DNA from: an uncultured Bacillota bacterium
Lineage (GTDB): Bacteria > Bacillota_I > Bacilli_A > Erysipelotrichales > Erysipelotrichaceae
NCBI GenBank assembly: GCA_900321955.1
Contig: ONXX01000051.1
Location: forward strand, 1 to 20,323
Direction of reading: 5' to 3'
DNA length: 20,323 bases
Shown: piece after piece, positions 1-7,481 of the stretch
Numbering within the stretch: position 1 is the first letter of the stretch
Layout: every line of letters begins with the position of its first letter
Position numbers and translations under genes: made by a program
Notes under the pieces: model-generated
The model's database searches: none
What the model was told of the DNA's origin: nothing
Seen by the model: only the letters and a program-made list of their open reading frames with translations

Positions 1-512
1 TGGAACGAAATGGCGAATCTATCCGTCTGGATGTGACGCCGGAGTTCAATGAAGAACAGCAGCGCTACATGATCGGCATCGGCTTCTCCAACCAGGCGGT
101 GGAAGTGGTCAAGGTCAATCTGCTCAATTGCTGGAAATATGGCTTTGAATACGCCATGTTTATCCTGAAGCTGACCTTCTCGTCCTTCCTGTCGCTGTTC
201 AAGGGAAAGAACCTGGATTCTTTGTCCGGACCGATCGGCATCTACTCGACGGTTTCACAGACGGCTTCCCTGGGAATGGATTATTATATCCAGCTGATTG
301 CCATGGTTTCGATCAATGTCGGCATCGTCAACGCTTTGCCGCTTCCGATCTTTGACGGCGGCAGGGTGGTCTTGCTGCTGATCGAAATGATCATCGGCCA
401 TCCGTTAAGCGAAAAAGCGCAGAATGCCGTCATGTCGGCTTCCCTGGGATTACTGTTATTACTGTTTATGTTTGTCATGTACAATGACATTTCCAAGCTG
501 ATAGGAGGATAA
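1..512 (+). CDS. rseP: RseP/RasP-type site-2 zinc metalloprotease, C-terminal part (5' end outside window)
   Basis: This is the C-terminal part of an M50-family intramembrane protease. The reading frame is open from base 3, so the gene starts to the left of the window. The first visible residues look like the end of a PDZ domain. They are followed by hydrophobic segments and the family's second active-site region, 'NALPLPIFDGGR', where the Asp of the usual LDG motif (here FDG) helps bind zinc. The HExxH motif would lie upstream and cannot be seen. Family members cut membrane proteins such as anti-sigma factors and leftover signal peptides inside the membrane. The stop codon is 2 bp before galE, whose strong RBS overlaps the end of this gene, so the two are probably co-transcribed. 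Family assignment is firm; the substrate is unknown. Confidence 0.88.
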   Translation, partial: ERNGESIRLDVTPEFNEEQQRYMIGIGFSNQAVEVVKVNLLNCWKYGFEYAMFILKLTFSSFLSLFKGKNLDSLSGPIGIYSTVSQTASLGMDYYIQLIAMVSINVGIVNALPLPIFDGGRVVLLLIEMIIGHPLSEKAQNAVMSASLGLLLLLFMFVMYNDISKLIGG

Positions 513-514
513 AA

Positions 515-1519
515 ATGAAAATACTGGTAACCGGCGGTACGGGGTATATCGGATCTCATACCTGCGTTGAACTGATCGCTTCCGGCCATGAAGTAGTGAT
601 ACTTGATAATCTTTACAATTCTTCGATCGATGTTCTCGATAAGATCGAGACCATCTCCGGTGTTCGCCCTGTATTCTACAAGGTCGACATTCTGGATAAG
701 GAAGGAATGGAAAAAGTCTTCAAGGAGAATACTTTTGATGCTGTCATTCATTTTGCCGGATATAAAGCAGTAGGGGAATCGGTAGCGATCCCGCTAACCT
801 ATTACGAAAACAATATCGCCGGCTCGATCAATCTGTATCAGCTAATGAAAAAATACAACGTAAAGAATCTGGTCTTTTCTTCCAGTGCTACCGTTTATGG
901 CGATGACTTTGAAGTTCCGTTCAAGGAAGAATACGGCTTAGGAACAACAACCAATCCATACGGCACAACCAAGAAGATGAACGAGATGATCATTACTGAT
1001 ATGGATAAGGCCGATCCGGAGAATTCTTCTGTCCTGCTTCGTTATTTCAATCCGATCGGTGCACACGAATCCGGTTTGATCGGTGAAGTGCCAAATGGCA
1101 TACCGAACAATCTGGTTCCGTATATTGCTCAGGTCGTTGCCGGACAAAGGGATTATCTTCGTGTCTGGGGCAACGATTACGATACGGTTGACGGCACGGG
1201 CGTCAGAGACTATATCCATGTCGTCGATTTGGCCAGAGCCCATGTGAAAGCGATTGAATATGCCGCTTCTCATAAAGGCACGGAAGTCATCAACATCGGT
1301 ACGGGCAAAGGCTATTCTGTTTTGCAGGTCTTACATGCCTATGAGAAAGCCTGCGGCCACTCCATTCCTTACAAGATCATGGAAAGAAGACCGGGGGATA
1401 TCGCCACCTGCTATGCCGATACGAAAAAGGCTGAAAAGCTGCTTGGCTTCAAGGCCCAGTACGATATCGACCGCATGTGCGAGGATTCCTATCGCTTTAC
1501 CCGCAACCTTGAAATATAA
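515..1519 (+). CDS. galE: UDP-glucose 4-epimerase
   Basis: GalE interconverts UDP-glucose and UDP-galactose in the cytoplasm, serving the Leloir pathway and the supply of sugars for envelope polymers. The protein is 334 aa, a full family length. It begins with the NAD-binding Rossmann motif GGTGYIGSH (residues 7-15). The catalytic triad of the short-chain dehydrogenase type is present: Ser124 in SSSATVYG, then Tyr149 and Lys153 in NPYGTTKK. The ATG is preceded by AGGAGG at good spacing. The gene follows the protease gene by 2 bp and is followed by an AT-rich gap with no convincing simple terminator. No damage is visible. Confidence 0.96.
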   Translation: MKILVTGGTGYIGSHTCVELIASGHEVVILDNLYNSSIDVLDKIETISGVRPVFYKVDILDKEGMEKVFKENTFDAVIHFAGYKAVGESVAIPLTYYENNIAGSINLYQLMKKYNVKNLVFSSSATVYGDDFEVPFKEEYGLGTTTNPYGTTKKMNEMIITDMDKADPENSSVLLRYFNPIGAHESGLIGEVPNGIPNNLVPYIAQVVAGQRDYLRVWGNDYDTVDGTGVRDYIHVVDLARAHVKAIEYAASHKGTEVINIGTGKGYSVLQVLHAYEKACGHSIPYKIMERRPGDIATCYADTKKAEKLLGFKAQYDIDRMCEDSYRFTRNLEI

Positions 1520-1559
1520 CAATAAATATATAGATAAATAAATATATAAATTAAATAAT

Positions 1560-1611
1560 AAAAATGCTGTGAATATGTTGATAGATTTATTGACAAATTT
1601 ATAGCATTTTT
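1560..1611. promoter_or_regulatory. Inverted repeat around the -35 region: operator or terminator candidate
   Basis: AAAAATGCT (1560-1568) is perfectly repeated in inverted form as AGCATTTTT (1603-1611), with 34 bp between. The right arm fills most of the spacer between the -35 and -10 boxes of the next promoter, and the -35 box lies in the loop. The placement fits an operator for an autoregulating Phd-like protein. It could instead be a poor long-loop terminator for galE. The repeat is seen directly; either function is inference. Confidence 0.4.
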
Positions 1612-1618
1612 CTATAAT
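1590..1618 (+). promoter_or_regulatory. Consensus sigma-A promoter of the envelope operon
   Basis: TTGACA (1590-1595) and TATAAT (1613-1618) are both perfect consensus hexamers separated by 17 bp. Counting the last base of the -10 as -7 puts +1 at 1625, the A of the next gene's ATG, so the transcript would have no 5' leader. Confidence 0.88.
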
Positions 1619-1624
1619 CAAAGT

Positions 1625-1843
1625 ATGATGAACAAATCTTCTTTTGGTACGATGCTGAACTCATTGGTACCGATCTCACATCTCAATCAGGGTAAGGCTG
1701 CCAAGATTATCTCGTCTTTAGGTCCTGACGATGTCAAGATCATCGTAAAGAACAATGAACCTATGGCTGCGATCGTTCCGATCTCACGTTTTTCCGAGCT
1801 TATCGAAGCGGAAGAATTGCTGAAGGAGAGCAAGAATGGCTAA
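1625..1843 (+). CDS. Phd/YefM-like small protein, orphan antitoxin or regulator
   Basis: A 72-aa protein with the general plan of the Phd/YefM antitoxin N-terminal domain: an 'LVPISHLNQGKAAKII' stretch at residues 14-29, then 'VKIIVKNNEPMAAIVPISRFSELIEAEELL', corresponding to the family's 'pvvvtkngkpvaVlls.edYesL' core. Such domains dimerise and bind palindromic operators in their own promoters. No RelE, Doc or other toxin gene follows: the next three genes encode membrane or secreted proteins. It may therefore act as a DNA-binding regulator of this operon. There is no Shine-Dalgarno site before the ATG and the predicted transcription start is the ATG itself, so translation is probably leaderless. 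Its last 8 bases overlap the next gene. Family call moderately sure; role inferred. Confidence 0.7.
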   Translation: MMNKSSFGTMLNSLVPISHLNQGKAAKIISSLGPDDVKIIVKNNEPMAAIVPISRFSELIEAEELLKESKNG

Positions 1844-2792
1844 AAAGCGCAAATTACGTATCGATCGAATCATCATCCTGGTTCTTTCTTCGATTCTGAT
1901 TCTGGGAGTGCTTGGCTTTGGCATTTATAAGGGTTTCTCCTTATTTTCTTCGTGGTATGCCGCAAGACAAGATGACAAACCGCAACAGCAACCGGTCCCG
2001 GTAGAGACAACGGAAGGGGTAAAAGTCGAACTGGTCGACTACCAGGTCTATACCGGTGATTCCGAAAACATCGGTTTCAACTTTATCGTTGCCGAACTGA
2101 AGTTTGAAGGCAAGGAGCCTGTCTCTTTCGATCTGGGCAAGCTGCAGACTTCGGAAAAGATCCATCTCAACAATGTTTCCAAGTATCTCAATACTCTGGA
2201 AGAAAAATCCTATAAGATTTCAAAACTGAATATCGTCAATTCTGTTGTATCCGATAAGAATATCTATACCTGCAAGGTATTTATCCCATATACAACGGAT
2301 TCCTATTCGCTGCGTTTACTCAATTCGGTCGATGCTTCGATGATTGAATTTGATCTGAGCAAGAACAACAACGATATCTCAACCTTAAAATTTGAAACGG
2401 AACAGCAGATCGAGATCGGTAACACCAACGTCACTGTCTCGTCCTGTTCTGTATCGACGATGATGCTTCATAACGGCATGGAATATCAGGTTCCGGCTAC
2501 AATGAATGTCTATACCTTCAATATCAATGTCAACAAGATCGAGGGCGACGTGATGATCACGGATGCGAAGTTTGTCCGCGGATCGACAGAAGAAGTCATC
2601 ACCTGCATGGATGAGACTTATGAATCGGTCAAGGTCGGCAACTGCATTAAAAAGAAGCTTCAGCTGGGTGAAAACGGCGCACTGTTCTTTGAAACGATCG
2701 CCAACGCCGATGGTCCGGATTATTCCGGCTCGCTGATGCTGATGTTCTCTAACGGAAATGACTGGGTCAAGATTCCGACGGTACTGGAATAA
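1836..2792 (+). CDS. Membrane-anchored extracellular protein of unknown function
   Basis: I do not recognise this 318-aa protein. It has a short basic N-terminus (MAKKRKLRIDR), one strongly hydrophobic helix at about residues 11-30, a Gln/Pro-rich linker near 47-58, and then a roughly 260-residue region rich in beta-prone sequence with no Cys-rich or catalytic motif I can name. The topology is probably N-in with the bulk outside the cell. The ATG overlaps the end of the Phd-like gene by 8 bp and has its own RBS, AAGGAG (1823-1828), inside that gene. It is followed after 3 bp by the glucosaminidase gene, so a structural or regulatory partner of the wall hydrolase is plausible but not shown. 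Confidence 0.75.
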   Translation: MAKKRKLRIDRIIILVLSSILILGVLGFGIYKGFSLFSSWYAARQDDKPQQQPVPVETTEGVKVELVDYQVYTGDSENIGFNFIVAELKFEGKEPVSFDLGKLQTSEKIHLNNVSKYLNTLEEKSYKISKLNIVNSVVSDKNIYTCKVFIPYTTDSYSLRLLNSVDASMIEFDLSKNNNDISTLKFETEQQIEIGNTNVTVSSCSVSTMMLHNGMEYQVPATMNVYTFNINVNKIEGDVMITDAKFVRGSTEEVITCMDETYESVKVGNCIKKKLQLGENGALFFETIANADGPDYSGSLMLMFSNGNDWVKIPTVLE

Positions 2793-2795
2793 ACT

Positions 2796-5393
2796 ATGAA
2801 AAAATTTCTGATCGTATTTCTTACATCGATGATGATCTTAGGCATCCTGCCGGCATTCGGCAGCTTTTCGCTTGCCGCAGATGATTATTATTCGATGGCT
2901 TGTGATTACGGTCAGTTTGAAGTTTCCTATATCGAAGATGACGGAACCTTCTCCAAGGTTTCCTGCCATTCCGGTTTTGATGAAGCCAAGAAGGCGATGA
3001 AAGCCAATAACGACTATGTTGTCCGTTATGCAAAATCCTATTCGCCAAGCAAGATCGTGGCAATGAACTCCGGCCTTGCTTACTCATATCCCGGCAGAAG
3101 GAATTCCTCGATCATGAATCTTTATCAGGATCCTTCACAGAAGGACTCTTCCAAATACAAGACGACCTATGTCGCCAACCACTATGAGATGACCTATGTC
3201 GATACCTGCGGCAGTGATGTCTATGACATTGCCGGCGGCGGCAAAGGGTATATCCGGATTGTCCTGAACGGCTTTGAAGGCTACACGGACCTGGAATACA
3301 CTGATCTCGTGCCAAGCAAGTTTATACGCAAGGGTATCCCGATCTGGCTGGGCGGCCGCAACACCTATGAAGGAGAAGAGGCTTTCGAAGTCAGAGTAAA
3401 GCAGAACTATTTCACACTGGAGAAAAACGGCAACTACGTGGACATGGTCTTCCATTATTTCCGTGCTTATCCGCGCTCTTCCAGCGACCGCGATTGTCTT
3501 TCCTATTCCCTGAGTGTCGATAACGGTGAGAATTATCTCAAAGCCGGTTTGACTCTTGATACAAAATATTATTCCAACGACGGCATCAACTTCTATACCG
3601 ATCCTGATCTTAAATATCTGGCGGCGAAGGTTTACAACTATTATCAGTTTTTGCCGCTTCGTTCCAAAACGAGTATTTCCGCTGATTCATTCAACGGTTT
3701 CCTTAATAGCATCTATTCCAGCGGTACGGTCATGAAAAATGAAGGTTCTTCCTTCATCAATGCCCAGAATAAATACGGTTGCAATGCTTTGATCGTTTAT
3801 GCGATGGCTTGCCTGGAATCAGCCTATGGCACTTCCTGGTATGCCTTGAACCGCAACAACCTTTTCGGCTGGTCGGCATACGATGACAATCCGGGCTCGG
3901 CGTCTTACTTCTCTTCCGTGGAGACCTGTGTCAACGAACAGATGGGCAGAAACCTCTACTGGTTTATGGATTACACCAATACCCGTTATTTCGGCACGGC
4001 TGTTGGCAACAAAGGTGCCGGCATCAACGTTAAATACGCCTCGGATCCTTACTGGGGCATGAAGATCGCCGCCATTGCCTATTCCATTGATAAGTATCAT
4101 AACGGCAAAAACGGCAGCCTGAGCGATTACAACAAATATGCTTTGGGTTTTGTCAAAGACAACTATAACGATGTCTTGTATTCTTCCGATATCACCTGGG
4201 ATCCAAACATCTACAAGGCATATACCGGAAACGATGTCTTATACACCGGCAGATTCGGTTCGCATTATCAGAAGGATCTCACGGTTGTTCTGTTACAGGA
4301 AGACAGCAACCGCTACAAGATTCAATCGACCAATCCGGTCAGCGGCGGCAGCATCGTCACCGATGACGGTGTCATCAAATATGACTGGAACAATTCGGTT
4401 GGCTATATCGATAAGCAATACGTTGTAAAACTCAATGATGTTGATATTGAGAAGCTTGAACCGGAACTTCCGCATGAGCCGATCTCGATGGCTGATTCCC
4501 TTGATTTAACTGATGGAATCCTGACGATCAGCGGCATCAGTCTGATCAGCAACATCAATATGCTTGACCAGTCCAAGGTCTCTCATAAGCTGCATATCTA
4601 CGACCTGAAGGACGAAAGCGAAGTCAAGGTCATCGATTGCGATGTCGTTGATTCGCAAGGCTACAGCATTAATGACGGCTTTGACTACAAGTGGGCCGGT
4701 TTTGAGGCAAAGGTCGACTTAAAGGAAATGGACAAGAGTTCCTATATCTTCAGGATCGAGACTTCCTACGATGGAAAGAATGCCTTCACAACACTTTTGA
4801 AGTCCTACAACGATGACATTTCCTTGTTGACTTATAAAGATGAGCAGCGCGACTACAGCGTCCGTCTCAACGATTTCTATGGCTACCGCATCGAATGCGA
4901 CATCGATGATCAGCTTCTTGATCATACAGCCATCAGCAAGCCTTCCAGCCGTTCTTCATTGATCACCCTGGATGAAGTGACTTATGAAGAAGGGGAAGAC
5001 AGCGTCTATGCCGTCTTTGAAGGTTTAGGCATGATCTACTATCTCAACTACGATCAGTCCGTCAATATGCATGAACTCTATCTGGTCAATGATGAAACGG
5101 CGATCAAGGCCGATACGGTCACGCATGCCTGTGACTTTGACTATAAGAGTTTCTATGACTCTTCCTACAATATGGATAACATCTGCTATACGGCAAAGGT
5201 TTCCCTCAATGATCTTCAGGGTCAGTATAAGCTCATTTTGAAGGTCAACAACGGCGAATACAGTGATGTCGCCGAGATCACCAATGCCTATGAGTACAAC
5301 CATAACACTTACGAGTCTGAACATCTCAAGACTTCCTTCCTGAATGATGCGATTCGTTACAGGCTGCTCATGGATGTTTCCCACAGTGAATAA
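2796..5393 (+). CDS. Secreted N-acetylglucosaminidase (GH73-like) with SH3-like and C-terminal repeat regions
   Basis: An 865-aa secreted protein, probably a peptidoglycan hydrolase. A signal peptide covers residues 1 to about 27 (Lys pair, hydrophobic core, SLA|A cleavage site). Residues 30-310 are a large N-terminal region of unclear family, with Tyr-rich 'YYSNDGINFYTD' near 258-269. The glucosaminidase domain lies at about 315-440: 'LESAYGTSWYALNRNNLFGW', with Glu341 as the likely catalytic acid, and 'YASDPYWGMKIAAIAYSID'. After it, around 475-555, comes an SH3-like segment (VVLLQEDSNRYKIQST), then about 300 residues of repeated beta-sandwich-like sequence. The start is 3 bp after the previous stop with only a weak GGAA upstream, which suggests translational coupling. 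The domain call is strong; the role of the tail is unknown. Confidence 0.85.
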   Translation: MKKFLIVFLTSMMILGILPAFGSFSLAADDYYSMACDYGQFEVSYIEDDGTFSKVSCHSGFDEAKKAMKANNDYVVRYAKSYSPSKIVAMNSGLAYSYPGRRNSSIMNLYQDPSQKDSSKYKTTYVANHYEMTYVDTCGSDVYDIAGGGKGYIRIVLNGFEGYTDLEYTDLVPSKFIRKGIPIWLGGRNTYEGEEAFEVRVKQNYFTLEKNGNYVDMVFHYFRAYPRSSSDRDCLSYSLSVDNGENYLKAGLTLDTKYYSNDGINFYTDPDLKYLAAKVYNYYQFLPLRSKTSISADSFNGFLNSIYSSGTVMKNEGSSFINAQNKYGCNALIVYAMACLESAYGTSWYALNRNNLFGWSAYDDNPGSASYFSSVETCVNEQMGRNLYWFMDYTNTRYFGTAVGNKGAGINVKYASDPYWGMKIAAIAYSIDKYHNGKNGSLSDYNKYALGFVKDNYNDVLYSSDITWDPNIYKAYTGNDVLYTGRFGSHYQKDLTVVLLQEDSNRYKIQSTNPVSGGSIVTDDGVIKYDWNNSVGYIDKQYVVKLNDVDIEKLEPELPHEPISMADSLDLTDGILTISGISLISNINMLDQSKVSHKLHIYDLKDESEVKVIDCDVVDSQGYSINDGFDYKWAGFEAKVDLKEMDKSSYIFRIETSYDGKNAFTTLLKSYNDDISLLTYKDEQRDYSVRLNDFYGYRIECDIDDQLLDHTAISKPSSRSSLITLDEVTYEEGEDSVYAVFEGLGMIYYLNYDQSVNMHELYLVNDETAIKADTVTHACDFDYKSFYDSSYNMDNICYTAKVSLNDLQGQYKLILKVNNGEYSDVAEITNAYEYNHNTYESEHLKTSFLNDAIRYRLLMDVSHSE

Positions 5394-5407
5394 AAGGAGT
5401 ATTCCTT

Positions 5408-7401
5408 ATGAAGACATTTTTTGCGAATAAACTGAACTATCTGGTGATATTGCTTCTGAGTGCCGCAATCGGCATTGTCGGATTTTTAGGATACACATAT
5501 CTGAACGTTTCCAAAGACGTCGTCGTTCCGGATTTTCTCGGAAAAAACAAGAGCGAAGTCTTTGACTGGTGCGGGCAGCTTGATCCAAAGTATTCCTGCG
5601 AGATCGTCTATGAAAAAAGCCGCAGTGTTCAAAAGGATCTGGTCTTCCAGCAGTCGATAAACGCCGGTTCACCATTGAAGGATAAGATCACCATCACGAT
5701 CTCTTCCGAACTCGAGCAGCCTCTGATGCTGCCGCAGCTTTACAATACCGGCAAAGAAGATATCGAGAAGTGGCAGAAAGAAAACGGCGTCGAGAACGTG
5801 ACGATCGTCTATGAAAACTCTGACACCGTAAATAAAGATGCGATCATTCGTATTGAACCAAGCGAAAACATTTTTAAAGATACACCGGTTACCGTCTATA
5901 TCTCTTCCGGCAGGGCAAATGCCTCGGATGACAAGATTGAAGTCAAATCCGGTGAATACACCAATCTTACTGTTTCGGCTTTTGAAAGCCAGGTCAAAGC
6001 ATTAGGCCTTAAGCCGAATCACAATACCGCCAAAGATGATTACAGCACTTCTGTCACGAAGGGCAACATCGTATGGCATGGATCCGGCACCTATGAAATC
6101 GGTGAGACCATCAATTACGGTATCTGCCTGGATCAGAAGAAAGACGCATCTGTCAGTACGGATATTACTGTTACAAAAGGACAATATGTCGGCAAAACCG
6201 AAAGTGATTTCAAGAAAATCGCAACCGATCTCGGCTTGAAGCCGGTGCACCTTACGGAACGGGATGCCTACAGCGATGATGTTGCCAAAGGAAGCATTGT
6301 CACGCATGGCAACGGAACGTACGAGAAGGGAGAAGACTTTAATTACGGCTTATCCTTAGGCAAGAAAGATGGTTCTTCTTCAAGCAGCGAAATCATCGTT
6401 ACCAATGGCCAGTATGTCGGTAAGACGGAAAGTGAATTTAAGACGATTGCTACGAATCTTGGCTTGAAAGCGAATCATTTATCTTCACGTGATGCCTACA
6501 GTGATGCGATCGCCAAAGGCAGTATCGTAACCCACGGCTACGGAACATATGAAAAGAATGAAGATTTCAATTACGGTCTTTCTTTAGGTAAGAAAGACGA
6601 TTCCTCGACAAGTACCGTTATTAATGTCACCAATGGCCAGGCTATATTGTCAGACATGGCTATGGTGAATATGAGAAGGGTGAAAACTTCCGCTACGGTC
6701 TTTCCTTGGGAAAGAAGGACGGCGATAGTTCCTCAACGGAAATCTATATTTCTTCCGGTAAATACATTGGCAAGAGTGAAAGTGAATTTCAGACGATTGC
6801 TACCGGATTGAATCTGAAACCGAATCATAATAGTGACCGTGATGCGTATTCCGACAGCGTCGCCAAAGGTTATATCGTATGGCATGGTTCCGGCACTTAT
6901 GTAAAGGACGAGACATTCAATTACGGTCTTTCCTTGGGTAAAGCTCCGGATACGACCGTGACGGTTGCCGATAAATCCGGCAGCAGCGAAGAAAGCTTCA
7001 AGTCGTATATTGTTTCGCTTGGTTTAAAAGCCGGCACCAGATCAGAAGAGTATTCAGATTCTGTTTCAGCCGGTAATCTGATCAGAAACGATACCGGATC
7101 ATTCAAGAAGGGGGCTTCCGTCAACTATACGGTTTCTTTAGGAAAGAAGGAAACTCCGAGTGGAAATATCATGCGGCCGGAAAAGTATCAGGTCGGTGAT
7201 ACCTATGATTCAACCAAACAGAAGATGCAGTCCTATCTTTCCGTATTCACCAATGTCGAGTACATCGGTGTCACTTCAACAAAGGGCGTCGGTCGTCTGG
7301 AAAAAATCGAAGTCGGGTCTGCCGGATCGTCGTATTCTGCGGGCTCTTATCCTGTCGATACACCGATCAAAGTCTACATTGTAAATAAGCAGCAGAACTG
7401 A
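5408..7401 (+). pseudogene. Membrane-anchored PASTA-repeat protein, interrupted by a frameshifting deletion near 6640
   Basis: The intact protein would have an N-terminal membrane helix (residues about 10-32), two classical PASTA domains (about 38-100 and 105-168; 'VPDFLGKNKSEV'), and then tandem PASTA-like modules of about 76 residues (motif GQYVGKTESEF...RDAYSD..AKGSIV.HG.GTYE...FNYGLSLGKK), ending in a C-terminal domain. PASTA domains bind muropeptides or beta-lactams in PrkC kinases and PBPs, but no kinase domain is present here. Frame 1 reads correctly up to Gln411 (6638-6640), then runs out of frame to a stop at 6811. The correct frame resumes at GGC 6640 (GYIVRHGYGEYEKGENF) and continues to 7401. 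About 35 residues of module 4 are missing, which fits a 106-bp deletion if that module matched its neighbours. RBS AAAGGAG precedes the ATG. A truncated product of about 411 native residues could still be made. Confidence 0.82.
5936..7149 (+). repeat. Tandem PASTA-like coding repeats
   Basis: Six consecutive modules of roughly 230 bp, diverged at the DNA level but clear in protein: 'GLKPNHNTAKDDYS', 'GLKPVHLTERDAYS', 'GLKANHLSSRDAYS', a damaged copy, 'NLKPNHNSDRDAYS', and a more distant 'GLKAGTRSEEYSDS'. Modules 2 and 3 are the most alike. Such an array is prone to copy-number change and to assembly collapse. Confidence 0.85.
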
Positions 7402-7427
7402 ACTATAACGTAACAAAAACAATATAC

Positions 7428-7477
7428 AAAAGTCTCCTCCTTTGAGATATAATTGATTTGCATAGGAGGAGATTTTT
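7428..7477 (+). terminator. Long-loop inverted repeat holding the nifJ promoter and RBS; terminator or RBS-sequestering hairpin
   Basis: AAAAGTCTCCTCCT (7428-7441) pairs with AGGAGGAGATTTTT (7464-7477) over 14 positions with a single G-U pair; the loop is 22 nt. The 3' arm is the nifJ Shine-Dalgarno followed by five T, so the structure could terminate read-through from the PASTA operon and also hide the nifJ RBS on such transcripts. Transcripts starting at the internal promoter (+1 near 7460) lack the 5' arm and keep the RBS free. The pairing is seen directly; the function is inferred. Confidence 0.55.
7448..7453 (+). promoter_or_regulatory. nifJ promoter -10 (TATAAT)
   Basis: A perfect TATAAT gives a predicted +1 at 7460, 22 nt before the nifJ ATG. 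The best -35 candidate is a poor TATACA at 7423-7428 with 19-bp spacing. The box lies in the loop of the 7428-7477 inverted repeat. Confidence 0.65.
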
Positions 7478-7481
7478 AATT

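Noticed and set aside
284..1273. Minus-strand open frames opposite the protease and galE
   Set aside because: They are shadows of well-identified + strand genes, with no family resemblance and no RBS.
1625..2792. Classical two-gene toxin-antitoxin module
   Set aside because: The second gene encodes a 318-aa membrane-anchored extracellular protein with no toxin-like size or motif.
2821..5384. Several minus-strand and alternative-frame ORFs within the glucosaminidase gene
   Set aside because: Composition is that of antisense translation (Arg/His- or Ile/Val-rich), and the + strand protein is continuous with a signal peptide and a clear domain.
6625..6720. Programmed ribosomal frameshift in the PASTA gene
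   Set aside because: No slippery heptamer or stimulatory hairpin was found at the joint, and sequence for about 35 residues is missing, which a frameshift would not explain.
7458..7481. TTG start for nifJ at 7458
   Set aside because: It precedes the strong RBS and the predicted +1 (7460); the ATG at 7482 fits the family N-terminus.
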